Source: Nocardioides cynanchi (lineage in GTDB: Bacteria; Actinomycetota; Actinomycetes; Propionibacteriales; Nocardioidaceae). Taken from it: DNA of 64,000 nucleotides. The DNA lies in NCBI RefSeq assembly GCF_008761635.1, contig NZ_CP044344.1, positions 62,001 to 126,000 on the forward strand, written 5' to 3'. Both the position numbers and the translations under genes were made by a program. Under the pieces are notes generated by a model. It was given only the letters and a program-made list of their open reading frames with translations, made no database searches and had not been told where the DNA came from. Within the stretch, counting starts at the first letter, position 1, and every line of letters starts with the position of its first letter. Below, one piece after another: positions 1 to 9,690 of this stretch.

Positions 1-2
1 AC

Positions 3-32
3 GGCGGCAACGTCACCTTCACGAAGAAGTAG
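3..32 (+). CDS. 3' end of an upstream gene (partial)
   Basis: An open frame enters from the left edge and stops at TAG 30-32, giving the tail GGNVTFTKK. It overlaps the 3' end of the convergent TetR gene by 14 bases, a spacing common in this compact genome. Too little is visible to name a product, and chance openness over ten codons cannot be excluded. Confidence 0.3.
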   Translation, partial: GGNVTFTKK

Positions 33-714
33 CCTCCAGCGAGCCGGAGCCGAGCTCCACGCCCTGCTCGGCGAGGGCGCGCAGGCCCGAGAGGATGAAG
101 GTGATCGCGACCTCCACCCGCTCGGCCTCGGCGTCGGCGTCCTCCGACGTCGAGACGCTCGTGCCCGACGACGACATCGCCCCGAAGAAGATCCGGGCGA
201 AGGTGTGCTGCAGCTGAGGGTCGAGATCCCACTCGCCCGCCCGCAGCACCGCGCCGACGATGTCGAGCACGTAGGCGAACGTCGACCGTTCCTCCTGCTC
301 CCGGAACCGCTCGTAGCCCAGCACGGACGGGCCGTCCTGGATCACGATCCGGCTGTACGACGGCTGCCGGACCACCTCGAGGAAGGCGTGCAGACCGGAC
401 AGCGCCTTCTGCCAGGGGTCCTGGTGACCCGTCAGCGCCTGCTGGATGGAGGCCGCGCCGGCCGACTCGACGCGTTCGAAGACCGCCTCGAACAGCGCCT
501 GCTTGCCGGAGTAGTGGTGGTACAGCGCACCCTTGGTCACCCTGGCCTCGGCGACGATCGCGTCCAGCGACGTGGCGGCGTAGCCGTGCTCGGTGAACAG
601 TCCCTGCGCGGCGTCGACCAGGGCCCGCCTCGTCGAGGCGGAGTACTGCGCCCGGCGGCTCGTCCCGGGCAGTGACGGGACCTTGGGCGCCAGCCGGCGC
701 GCGCTCTTGGTCAT
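19..714 (-). CDS. TetR/AcrR family transcriptional regulator
   Basis: This 231-residue protein has the TetR helix-turn-helix near residues 30-75 (DAAQGLFTEHGYAATSLDAI, then VTKGALYHHYSGKQALFEAV) and a ligand-binding C-terminal half of unknown specificity. The first 20 residues form a basic extension. A TAGACT hexamer lies six bases before the ATG, so the mRNA may be leaderless. The divergent partner at 868 and the palindromes between the two genes suggest autoregulation and control of that neighbour. The TetR assignment is secure; the effector is unknown. Confidence 0.93.
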   Translation of the reverse strand: MTKSARRLAPKVPSLPGTSRRAQYSASTRRALVDAAQGLFTEHGYAATSLDAIVAEARVTKGALYHHYSGKQALFEAVFERVESAGAASIQQALTGHQDPWQKALSGLHAFLEVVRQPSYSRIVIQDGPSVLGYERFREQEERSTFAYVLDIVGAVLRAGEWDLDPQLQHTFARIFFGAMSSSGTSVSTSEDADAEAERVEVAITFILSGLRALAEQGVELGSGSLEATSS

Positions 715-761
715 CGGCGCAGTCTAGAGGCCGGGGGAGTGGGCTGGGTCACACGCCCCGC

Positions 762-813
762 CTTTGCATACCGCTGGTTCTTTGCATACTCTGAGTACGT
801 ACCAATGGTATGT
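762..813. promoter_or_regulatory. Probable TetR operator region between divergent genes
   Basis: Two perfect 11-bp palindromes lie 13 bp apart: TACTCTGAGTA at 787-797 and TACCAATGGTA at 800-810. A third, degenerate copy (TACCGCTGGTT) is at 769-779. The direct repeat CTTTGCATAC occurs at 762-771 and 780-789. The region lies between the TetR gene and the gene at 868, where an autoregulatory operator is expected. Binding by this TetR is inferred from position. Confidence 0.55.
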
Positions 814-867
814 GAGTCGAGAGCGGGATCGATCGATCCCCTCGACCACCGACGAGAGGGGCAGGCC

Positions 868-1401
868 ATGACCTGGACCACCTTCCACCACCGCGGAGAC
901 GTGCTCCGCGCCGTGACAGCGACCGCCGACGAGCGACGCGACGGCCTCCTGCCGATGGACGTCGACGGCGTCCTCGAGACCTTCGGCGACGAGCTCAGCC
1001 TGCTCGGCGCCCTCCAGCTGCGCTGGCACACCCGCCTGTCGGGGCAGATCGAGCGCGAGCTCCTGCAGCGGCCGCTCGACCTCGAGGCGGCGGTGATCGC
1101 TGCCTGGCACGCGGCGGCGGACGAGCTGCCCGGGACCCGCGCCATCCTGGACCACTACCGGGAAGAGCCGCGCGACGAGCAGATGGCCTTCGTGATGGCC
1201 ACCTCGGAGGCCAAGGAGCGGGTGCTGCTCGCCGCGATGGCCGGGCGGGCCGGCGTGGACACCGCGGCGACGGCGACCGCCGGCCAGGCGCTCGAGGAGC
1301 GGGCCCGGCAGAGCTGGGCGCCGACCACGACTCCGGCCGAGGTCACCGGGCACCGCGGTCCCGGGCTGCTCGGCCGGATCCGGGCGTACGTCGCGGCCTG
1401 A
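868..1401 (+). CDS. Conserved hypothetical protein, TetR-linked
   Basis: This 177-residue protein is of a kind I do not recognise beyond actinobacterial hypotheticals. The ATG at 868 was chosen over upstream codons because a GAGAGGGG ribosome site lies about six bases before it. The protein is largely alpha-helical by composition, rich in Ala, Glu and Arg, with no signal peptide, membrane segment or catalytic motif I can name. It is divergent from the TetR gene and downstream of the palindromes at 787-810, so it is probably regulated by that TetR. Confidence 0.7.
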   Translation: MTWTTFHHRGDVLRAVTATADERRDGLLPMDVDGVLETFGDELSLLGALQLRWHTRLSGQIERELLQRPLDLEAAVIAAWHAAADELPGTRAILDHYREEPRDEQMAFVMATSEAKERVLLAAMAGRAGVDTAATATAGQALEERARQSWAPTTTPAEVTGHRGPGLLGRIRAYVAA

Positions 1402-1425
1402 CCGCCAGGCGGGCAGAATGGACGG

Positions 1426-1995
1426 ATGGGCGAGACCAGGGCCGAGATCCGAGCGGGGATGCTGCTGCTGGCATCGCCCGAGCTGGTCGACCCGAACTTC
1501 GCCGACACCGTCGTGCTCCTGCTCGACGCCGACGAGGACGGCGCGATGGGCGTCGTCCTCAACCGGCCGTCCCCGGTCCCGGTGATCTCGGTCCTGGCCG
1601 ACTGGGGCGACCTCGTCGCGGAGCCCGAGGTCCTCTTCCGTGGCGGCCCGGTCTCGCCGGAGGGGGCGCTCGCGGTCGCCCTGGTCCACGACCCGGCGGT
1701 GGTGCCGCCGGGGCTGAGACCGGTGACCGACCGGCTCGCGATCGTCGACCTCGACGCTTCTGCCGACGACCTCGACGCGGCCGTCGAGGGCATGCGGATC
1801 TTCGCCGGGTACGCCGGCTGGGGGGCCGGCCAGCTGGAGGGTGAGGTCGACGGCGGCGACTGGTACGTCGTACCCGCGCTGGCACCGGACGCCTTCCGTG
1901 CCGACCAGTCGACCCTCTGGCGCGAGGTGATGCGACGCCAGCCCGGAGAGCTGGCGTGGCACATGAACCGGCCGGTCGATCCCGAGCTCAACTGA
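1426..1995 (+). CDS. UPF0301 (YqgE/AlgH) family protein
   Basis: The 189-residue protein matches the YqgE/AlgH family in length and motifs: GMLLLASPEL near residue 12, VVLNRPS near residue 43, RGGPV near residue 72, and a late GYAGWGAGQLE block. The family is widespread and its biochemical role remains uncertain; AlgH was named for an effect on alginate expression in Pseudomonas. A CAGAAT hexamer at 1414-1419 lies six bases from the ATG, so the transcript may be leaderless. It is followed 14 bases later by the DUF3039 gene. Confidence 0.9.
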   Translation: MGETRAEIRAGMLLLASPELVDPNFADTVVLLLDADEDGAMGVVLNRPSPVPVISVLADWGDLVAEPEVLFRGGPVSPEGALAVALVHDPAVVPPGLRPVTDRLAIVDLDASADDLDAAVEGMRIFAGYAGWGAGQLEGEVDGGDWYVVPALAPDAFRADQSTLWREVMRRQPGELAWHMNRPVDPELN

Positions 1996-2009
1996 CGTAG
2001 GCTGGCCGG

Positions 2010-2288
2010 GTGCCTCAGATCGGATTCTCGACCGGAACCGCCGTCGACGAGCGGATCGAGGAGCGCACGGTCCCGACCGACGACGGTGACCACGAGCGCT
2101 TCAGCCACTACGTCGACAAGCACAAGCTGACCGAGGCGATGGTGATGGGCACCCCGGTGGTGGCCCTGTGCGGCAAGGTCTGGGTGCCGAGCCGGGCGCC
2201 GGAGAAGTTCCCGGTGTGTCCGGAGTGCCAGGAGATCTGGGGCGAGATGAAGCCCGGCGGCGGGGACTCCGGGGACTCGACCGAGTGA
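2010..2288 (+). CDS. DUF3039 family protein
   Basis: The 92-residue actinobacterial protein has a conserved core with two zinc-ribbon-like cysteine pairs, ALCGKVW and PVCPECQ near residues 52-75. The N-terminus (RIEERT...DDGDHERFSHYVDK) is typical of DUF3039. The GTG start is six bases after TAGGCT at 1998-2003. Its stop overlaps the GTG of the helicase, so the two are translationally coupled. This pairing suggests a joint nucleic-acid role, which is inference. No function is established for the family. Confidence 0.88.
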   Translation: MPQIGFSTGTAVDERIEERTVPTDDGDHERFSHYVDKHKLTEAMVMGTPVVALCGKVWVPSRAPEKFPVCPECQEIWGEMKPGGGDSGDSTE

Positions 2289-4066
2289 GCGGGCGGCACC
2301 TGCCCGGTCCCGCCGTCCCGCCTTCACCCGCACTCACTCCGGCCTGGCCGGAGCGCGCGGCCTGGGGCACGGCTCCGCTGCTGCGGGCCTGGCAGACGGC
2401 GGCGCTGACCGACTACGTCGCGCGGGCACCCCGCGACTTCCTCGCCGTCGCCACACCCGGGGCCGGCAAGACCACCTTCGCGCTGTCCGCGGCCGCCGAG
2501 CTGCTGGGGCGCCGGATCGTGGACCGGGTCGTCGTGGTCGCTCCGACCGAGCACCTCAAGCTGCAGTGGGCCGAGGCCGGTGCCCGGGCCGGCGTACCGC
2601 TCGACCCGACCTACTCCGCGGGCTCCGGCAAGACGTCGGCCGACTACGTCGGCGTCGCGGTGACCTACGCCGGGGTGTCGGTCAACCCCCTGGCGATGCG
2701 GATCCGCACCGAGCGCTTCAAGACCCTGGTGATCCTCGACGAGGTGCACCACGCCGGCGACGCGCTCTCGTGGGGCGAGGCCGTGCGCGAGGCGTTCGAG
2801 CCCGCGACCCGTCGGCTGGCCCTGACCGGCACGCCGTTCCGCTCCGACGTCAACCCGATCCCGTTCGTCACCTACGCGCCGGGCAGCGACGGGATCCCGC
2901 GGTCGGTGGCCGACTTCACCTACGGCTACGGGCACGCCCTGGCCGACCACGTCGTCCGCCCGGTGCTGTTCCTGGCCTACTCCGGCGAGCTCAGCTGGCG
3001 GACCCGTGCCGGCGACGAGATCGCCGCCCGGCTGGGCGAGCCGCTGACCAAGGACCTGACCGCGCAGGCCCTGCGCACCGCGCTCGACCCCACGGGGGAG
3101 TGGATCCCGTCGGTGCTGGCCGCGGCCGACCGCCGGCTCACGGAGGTACGACGACACGTGCCCGACGCGGGTGGGCTGGTGATCGCCACCGACCAGGACT
3201 CGGCCCGCGCCTACGCCGCTCTGCTGAAGCGGGTCAGCGGCGAGTCGCCCACCGTGGTGCTGTCCGACGAGAAGACCGGCTCCAAGAAGATCGCCGCGTT
3301 CACCGACTCCGACGCACGCTGGATGGTCGCGGTCCGGATGGTCAGCGAGGGCGTCGACATCCCGCGGCTGGCAGTCGGTGTCTACGCCACGAGCACCGCG
3401 ACCCCGCTGTTCTTCGCGCAGGCAGTCGGGCGCTTCGTCCGGGCCCGGGCCCGGGGCGAGACAGCCTCGATCTTCGTGCCCTCGATCCCCAACCTGCTCG
3501 GCTTCGCCGCCGAGATGGAGCTCGAGCGCGACCACGTGCTCGGCCGCCGGATCACCGACGAGGACGACCTCTACGCCGCCGAGCAGGAACTCCTCGCCCG
3601 CGCGAACGCCGACGTCGGGGCCTCCGACGAGCTGGAGGGGTCGTTCGAGGCGCTCGGCTCGGAGGCGCGCTTTGACCGGGTGGTCTACGACGGTGGCGAG
3701 TTCGGGCACGAGGGCGTCGTGCACGTCGGGTCGGAGGAGGAGATGGACTTCCTCGGCATCCCGGGGCTGCTCGACCACGAGCAGGTGCGCGAGCTGCTGC
3801 ACCACCGCCAGCGTTCACGTCGTACGACGTCGGCCGAGGCGGCTCCCGAGCGCGAGCTGTCGACCCACGAGCAGCTGGCGATCCTGCGCCGCGAGCTCAA
3901 CGGGCTGGTCGCGGCGTGGCACCACCGCACCGGGCAGGCCCACGGGATCACCCACTCCGCCCTGCGCAAGGAGCTCGGCGGACCCGCCGCCGCGATCGCC
4001 AACGCCGAGCAGCTCCACGCCCGGATCAACCGCCTCCGCGAGTGGGCCTCCCGCCCCACCGGCTGA
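2285..4066 (+). CDS. DEAD/DEAH-box superfamily 2 helicase
   Basis: The 593-residue protein starts at GTG 2285, overlapping the previous stop as GTGA. Superfamily 2 motifs are in order: Walker A ATPGAGKTT at 56-64, a DEVHH motif II, motif III-like TGTPFRSD, and in the second RecA domain SEGVDIPRL and QAVGRFVRARARGE (motif VI). The C-terminal 150 residues are acidic then helical, without a known domain. It should be an ATP-dependent nucleic-acid translocase or helicase; substrate is unknown. The longer open frame back to 2168 lies inside DUF3039 and is not used. Confidence 0.9.
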   Translation: MSGRHLPGPAVPPSPALTPAWPERAAWGTAPLLRAWQTAALTDYVARAPRDFLAVATPGAGKTTFALSAAAELLGRRIVDRVVVVAPTEHLKLQWAEAGARAGVPLDPTYSAGSGKTSADYVGVAVTYAGVSVNPLAMRIRTERFKTLVILDEVHHAGDALSWGEAVREAFEPATRRLALTGTPFRSDVNPIPFVTYAPGSDGIPRSVADFTYGYGHALADHVVRPVLFLAYSGELSWRTRAGDEIAARLGEPLTKDLTAQALRTALDPTGEWIPSVLAAADRRLTEVRRHVPDAGGLVIATDQDSARAYAALLKRVSGESPTVVLSDEKTGSKKIAAFTDSDARWMVAVRMVSEGVDIPRLAVGVYATSTATPLFFAQAVGRFVRARARGETASIFVPSIPNLLGFAAEMELERDHVLGRRITDEDDLYAAEQELLARANADVGASDELEGSFEALGSEARFDRVVYDGGEFGHEGVVHVGSEEEMDFLGIPGLLDHEQVRELLHHRQRSRRTTSAEAAPERELSTHEQLAILRRELNGLVAAWHHRTGQAHGITHSALRKELGGPAAAIANAEQLHARINRLREWASRPTG

Positions 4067-4079
4067 CGCTTCCTCTCCC

Positions 4080-4142
4080 GATAGTCCGTGACGAACGGCA
4101 GGTCGGTCGAGCGTTTTCGCCTGCGAATGGTCACGGACTATC
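4080..4142. repeat. Long inverted repeat, GATAGTCCG family
   Basis: GATAGTCCGTGAC at 4080-4092 is exactly mirrored by GTCACGGACTATC at 4130-4142, around a 37-base centre with weaker pairing. It fills the gap between the helicase stop and the MarR-GNAT promoter. A second element with the same GATAGTCCG end lies at 5087-5153, on the other side of that gene. It could act as a terminator hairpin; the shared outer sequence points to a repeat family. Confidence 0.75.
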
Positions 4143-4158
4143 CTTCCGTCGTCCCAGA

Positions 4159-4178
4159 TCTCTGACTATGGTCAGAGA
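4159..4178. promoter_or_regulatory. MarR operator overlapping the -10 element
   Basis: TCTCTGACTATGGTCAGAGA is an inverted repeat with perfect 8-base arms and ends one base before the ATG at 4179. Its centre contains TATGGT (4167-4172), a suitable -10 hexamer six bases from the start codon, implying a leaderless transcript. A dimer bound here would block RNA polymerase, so autorepression by the MarR half of the downstream protein is likely. Site geometry is seen; binding is inferred. Confidence 0.65.
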
Positions 4179-5093
4179 ATGCAGACCGAGCTGGATCCGG
4201 CGATCGAGACGCTGCGGAGGTTCAACCGGGCGTGGAGCCAGCGGGTCGGCGCGCTGGAGGACTCCTTCCTCGGCACCGGCCGCTCGCTGGGCGCGTCACG
4301 GCTGCTGTTCGAGATGGGGGTCGAGGGGGCCGGCGTGCTCGATCTGCGTCGCCGGCTCGGGCTCGACTCCGGCTACCTCAGCCGGCTCCTGCGGGGGCTC
4401 GAGGAGGAGGGGCTGATCGCTGTCCGCCGCGACCCTGCCGACCGGCGCCGCCGCGTCGTCGTACCCACGGCGTCGGGGCGCCGGGCGATCGCCCGGCTCG
4501 AGGAGCGGTCGGAGCGTCGGGCGCTCGAGCTGGTCGGGCCGCTCGGGCCCTCCCAGCGCCGGCGCCTGACCGAGGCGCTGGGCACCGCCGGGCGCCTGGT
4601 CCGGGCCGCGACGATGACGTGCGAGGACGTGCCGGCGGGCTCGCCGGACGCTGTCGACGCCGTACGCCGCTACTTCGCCGAGCTGGACGAGCGCATTCCC
4701 GGGGGGTTCGACCCCGGTGACGCCGCGACCTCCGACGTGGCCGGCCTGGCGCCGCCGTACGGCGTGTTCGTGGTCGGCCGGATCGACGGCGAGGTGATGG
4801 CCTGCGGGGGAGTCCAGCGGCACTCGCGCACCATCGGCGAGATCAAGCGGATGTGGATCTCCCCGGAATGGCGTGGCTGCGGGCTCGGTGGCCGGATGCT
4901 CTCGGAGCTCGAGGGGCGGGCGCGCGGGCTGGGCTACCGCTCGGTCCACCTCGACACCAACGGAACGCTGGTGGAGGCGATCGCGATGTACGAGCGCGCC
5001 GGCTACCGCGCCATCGAGCGCTACAACGACAACCCGTACGCGCAGGCCTGGTTCACCAAGCCCCTGCCACGTCGTACCCCCACCCAGGGATAG
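4179..5093 (+). CDS. MarR-GNAT fusion: winged-helix regulator with acetyltransferase domain
   Basis: The 304-residue protein joins a MarR winged helix (about residues 5-140; LDLRRRLGLDSGYLSRLLRG and the wing RRDPADRRRRVV) to a GNAT domain (about 150-295; acetyl-CoA loop WRGCGLGGRM, then GYRSVHLDTN and MYERAGYRAIERY). Such fusions exist in actinobacteria and proteobacteria; substrates are mostly unknown. The ATG abuts a 20-bp operator with no separate ribosome site. The stop codon TAG lies inside the left arm of the palindrome at 5087-5153. Domain calls are secure; the role is not. Confidence 0.92.
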   Translation: MQTELDPAIETLRRFNRAWSQRVGALEDSFLGTGRSLGASRLLFEMGVEGAGVLDLRRRLGLDSGYLSRLLRGLEEEGLIAVRRDPADRRRRVVVPTASGRRAIARLEERSERRALELVGPLGPSQRRRLTEALGTAGRLVRAATMTCEDVPAGSPDAVDAVRRYFAELDERIPGGFDPGDAATSDVAGLAPPYGVFVVGRIDGEVMACGGVQRHSRTIGEIKRMWISPEWRGCGLGGRMLSELEGRARGLGYRSVHLDTNGTLVEAIAMYERAGYRAIERYNDNPYAQAWFTKPLPRRTPTQG

Positions 5094-5146
5094 TCCGGCA
5101 CGCCAGGCACCTCAGGACGGTCCTGGAAGGTGCCAGGCGTGCCGGA

Positions 5147-5153
<7 letters not shown>
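5087..5153. repeat. Long palindrome supplying both convergent stop codons
   Basis: A 26-base left arm (5087-5112, beginning GGGATAGTCCGGCAC) pairs with 5128-5153 (ending GTGCCGGACTATCCC) with one mismatch; the 15-base centre is itself partly palindromic (CAGGA...TCCTG). The TAG in each arm is the stop codon of the gene entering from that side: MarR-GNAT at 5091-5093 and Lrp at 5149-5147. It is probably a bidirectional terminator and shares its outer GATAGTCCG with 4080-4142. Confidence 0.85.
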
Positions 5154-6923
<1,770 letters not shown>

Positions 6924-6947
6924 CCGATTTCCGCTGAGCCGTCATGT

Positions 6948-7119
6948 GACGACTCGGCGGCCTGCGGCTGCTTGTTTGCGCCGACTCGGCGTACTGCAGC
7001 TGCTCGCTTGCGCCGACTCAGCGCCCTACGGACGCCTGTTTGCGCCGACTCAGCGGTCTGCGGGCGCCACTTCGCGCCGAGTCGGCGGGGTGTGGCTGTC
7101 TGTTTGCGCCGACTCGGGG
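6948..7119. repeat. 32-bp tandem repeat, 5.4 copies
   Basis: Copies start at 6948, 6980, 7012, 7044, 7076 and 7108 (partial), with an exact 32-bp period. About 18 bases are conserved (TGTTTGCGCCGACTCGGCG and close variants) and about 14 vary. Each conserved block holds the palindrome GCCGACTCGGC or a near copy. The period is not a multiple of three, so this is not a protein repeat. It lies downstream of hppD and overlaps the 3' end of a small ORF on the other strand. Confidence 0.85.
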
Positions 7120-7220
7120 AGGGGGGCGCCGTCGCAGCAGTTGGCCTTCATGTGGCAGTGCGGGCACAGCCATCTGGTGGAGATGGGGTCGAACTCGACG
7201 CCGCAGTAGTCGCAGGGCAC
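7050..7220 (-). CDS. Small cysteine-rich zinc-ribbon-like protein
   Basis: A 56-residue ORF from a GTG start begins MPCDYCGVEFD and continues STRWLCPHCHMKANCCDG: two CxxC pairs spaced like a zinc ribbon, plus a third cysteine cluster. The spacing of CDYC and CPHC is unlikely by chance. No clear ribosome site is seen, and in-frame codons further upstream could be the true start. The last 20 or so residues are read through the 32-bp tandem repeat and look low-quality, so either the protein ends in repeat-derived sequence or the repeat has altered its tail. Confidence 0.5.
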   Translation of the reverse strand: MPCDYCGVEFDPISTRWLCPHCHMKANCCDGAPLPESAQTDSHTPPTRREVAPADR

Positions 7221-7406
7221 GACGTCGACGGTACGACGCCGCACCGACGCCGGCGCCGTCCCACGCCGCGGTGTGCACGAGGCGCGCCCTCCGGCAGGAG
7301 GCGTCGGCCGCGCCGGTGAACACCGGGTGACGGTCCGGCGTACCCGCTTGACGGGGGCCGCCCGTCGTCCGGTAGACAGTGACCCCACTCTCGGAAGGGT
7401 TCTCGG

Positions 7407-9215
7407 ATGTCTTCAGCTGCCCCCACGCGTCGCGGTGTGCTCACCGGCGCCGCCGCCCTCGCTGCCGCCGGCTATGCCGCGTCGCCTGCCTCCGCAGCCT
7501 CCGGTCACGGCGGCCACAGCACGCGGCTGACGATTCTCGGCACCACCGACCTGCACGGCAACGTCTTCGACTGGGACTACTACAAGAACACCGTGTACGA
7601 CGACGCCGCGCACAACGACATCGGCATCGCCAAGGTGCAGACGCTGATCAAGGCGCAGCGCGCCCGCCTGGCCGGACAGCCGCTGCTGATGCTCGACGCC
7701 GGTGACACGATCCAGGGCACGCCGCTCGCGTACTACTACGCCAAGGTCGAGCCGATCACGTCCGGCGGCACCCACCCGATGGCCACAGCCATGAACCTGG
7801 TCGGGTACGACGCGGCGGCGCTGGGCAACCACGAGTTCAACTACGGCATCCCGCTGCTGCGCACGTACGCCTCGCAGCTCAACTTCCCGTTGCTCGGTGC
7901 GAACGCGGTCGACCCCGTGACCAAGCTGCCGGTGTTCACGCCGTACCTCGTCAAGACGGTCCGGATGCCCGAGGGCCCGGACCTCAAGGTCGGCATCCTG
8001 GGGCTGACCAACCCCGGCATCGCGATCTGGGACCGCGACAACGTCGCGGGCCGGATCGAGTTCCCGGGCCTGGTCGAGCAGGCGACGGTCTTCGTGCCGA
8101 AACTGAAGAAGCTGGGTTGCGACGTGGTCGTCGTCGCCGCGCACTCCGGCGCCGTCACGTCGTCGTCGTACGGCGATGCGTTGCCCTACCCGGAGAACGC
8201 CTCGTCGCTGGTCGCCGCGAAGGTGCCCGACATCGACGCGATCCTGGTCGGCCACGCCCACGTGGACATCCCGCAGAAGCTGGTCACCAACGAGCAGACC
8301 GGGCGTCCCGTGCTGCTGTGCGAGCCCGACTTCTGGGGGATGCGGCTGGCGGTGATGGAGCTCGACCTGGTCCGGCACGGCAACCGCTGGTCGGTGGCCT
8401 CGGCGAGCTCGCAGACGCTGAACTCCAACGAGGCGCTCGAGGACCCCGAGGTGGCCGCCTCGGTGCGCACCCAGCACGACAAGGTCGTCGCCTACGTCAA
8501 CACCGTGATCGGCACCTCCACCCAGGCGATGTCGGCCGCACGCGCGCCGGTCGAGGACGTCCCGATCATCGACTTCGTCAACTACGTCCAGGCGGCCGCG
8601 GTCAAGCAGGGCCTGACCGGCTCGGACGCGTCGCTGCCCGTGCTCTCGATCGCAGCGCCGTTCAACCGCAGCGCGTCGTTCCCGGCCGGCGAGGTGAGCC
8701 GGCGCGACGTGGCCGGCCTCTACATCTACGACAACTTCCTGTTCGCCGTGAAGGTGACCGGGCAGCAGGTCAAGGACTACCTCGAGTACTCCATGCGCTA
8801 CTTCCGGCAGGTCCCCGGGCCCGGCAGCTACTCGATGGACCAGGTGACCAACGCGCCGTCCCAGGGCGTGCCGATCCCCGACTACAACTTCGACACGATC
8901 GCCGGGCTCGACGCCCGACTGAGCTACGACGTCGACCTCGCCCAGCCGGTCGGCTCCCGCATCATCGGCCTGGCCTACGGCGGCAACCCGGTGACGCCCG
9001 CGCAGGAGTTCGCCCTCGCGGTCAACAACTACCGGCAGAGCGGCGGTGGCGGCTTCCCGGCGGTGAGCACCGCGCCGGTGCTCTACAGCAACTCCACCGA
9101 CATCCGGCAGCTGCTGATCGACTGGGTCGGGGCGCACCACACGATCGACCCGACGCAGTTCGCCTCGGTGGACTGGCGGCTGGTGGCGAACGGGCAGCCG
9201 CTCACGATCACCTAG
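7407..9215 (+). CDS. Tat-exported bifunctional nucleotidase / cyclic-nucleotide phosphodiesterase
   Basis: The 602-residue protein starts with a twin-arginine signal (TRRGVLTGAAALAAAGYA; cleavage probably after ASPASAAS). Metallophosphatase motifs follow: TTDLHGN, DAGDTIQG, GNHEFNYG and GHAHVDIP, then a 5'-nucleotidase C-terminal domain from about residue 370. The layout fits UshA/CpdB-like secreted enzymes that remove phosphate from nucleotides, or open 2',3'-cyclic nucleotides, for salvage. Substrate cannot be fixed from sequence. Its stop codon overlaps the convergent MarR pseudogene by four bases. Confidence 0.92.
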   Translation: MSSAAPTRRGVLTGAAALAAAGYAASPASAASGHGGHSTRLTILGTTDLHGNVFDWDYYKNTVYDDAAHNDIGIAKVQTLIKAQRARLAGQPLLMLDAGDTIQGTPLAYYYAKVEPITSGGTHPMATAMNLVGYDAAALGNHEFNYGIPLLRTYASQLNFPLLGANAVDPVTKLPVFTPYLVKTVRMPEGPDLKVGILGLTNPGIAIWDRDNVAGRIEFPGLVEQATVFVPKLKKLGCDVVVVAAHSGAVTSSSYGDALPYPENASSLVAAKVPDIDAILVGHAHVDIPQKLVTNEQTGRPVLLCEPDFWGMRLAVMELDLVRHGNRWSVASASSQTLNSNEALEDPEVAASVRTQHDKVVAYVNTVIGTSTQAMSAARAPVEDVPIIDFVNYVQAAAVKQGLTGSDASLPVLSIAAPFNRSASFPAGEVSRRDVAGLYIYDNFLFAVKVTGQQVKDYLEYSMRYFRQVPGPGSYSMDQVTNAPSQGVPIPDYNFDTIAGLDARLSYDVDLAQPVGSRIIGLAYGGNPVTPAQEFALAVNNYRQSGGGGFPAVSTAPVLYSNSTDIRQLLIDWVGAHHTIDPTQFASVDWRLVANGQPLTIT

Positions 9216-9630
9216 GGCTGCTCGGCCATCACGTCGCGGAGCACGGCCACCGCGGCCGCGACCTCGTCGGCGGTGTGACCGGTGCGCGCCAGGCGCTCCG
9301 CGACGACCGCACCGTTGTCACGTCGCGCGTCGACCAGGCGCTTCCGGCCCGCCACGGTCAGCCGCACCACCGAGCGACGTGCGTCGTCGGGGTCGGCCGC
9401 CTTGGCGACCAGGCCCTGCTCCTCCAGATGGCGTACGGCGCCGGAGACGGTCGGCTGCGAGGAACGCGGTCGACCTCGGCCAGGGCGGTGACCCCCTGCG
9501 GGCCCAGCTCGTCGAGGAGCGCGAGGATCCGGATGCCGGCCGGATGTCCGACCCGACGGCGGATCGCCCGCACCAGCCGCGCGGCGTACACGACGAGCTC
9601 GCCGCTCTGCTTCTCCAGGTCGCTGGGCAC
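9212..9630 (-). pseudogene. MarR family regulator interrupted by a frameshift
   Basis: The first frame (GTG at 9628-9630) encodes MPSDLEKQSGELVVYAARLV through ALAEVDR and loses homology near 9466. A second frame resumes as SQPTVSGAVRHLEEQGLV, the MarR recognition helix, continues through the wing DPDDARRSVVRL and ends at TAG 9212-9214. Together they give a normal MarR of about 139 residues. The break is at 9460-9466, where two bases appear inserted (or one lost). GCCTACATAGGC at 9638-9649 is a likely old operator. Sequencing error is the main alternative. Confidence 0.85.
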
Positions 9631-9690
9631 CGGGGAAGCCTACATAGGCGACCGATGGACCGGCCCCACCGCGAACGGCAGGATGGGCGC

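Noticed and set aside
6948-7119. CRISPR array
   Set aside because: Units are 32 bp with only about 14 variable bases, the conserved block is imperfect, and no cas gene is present in the window.
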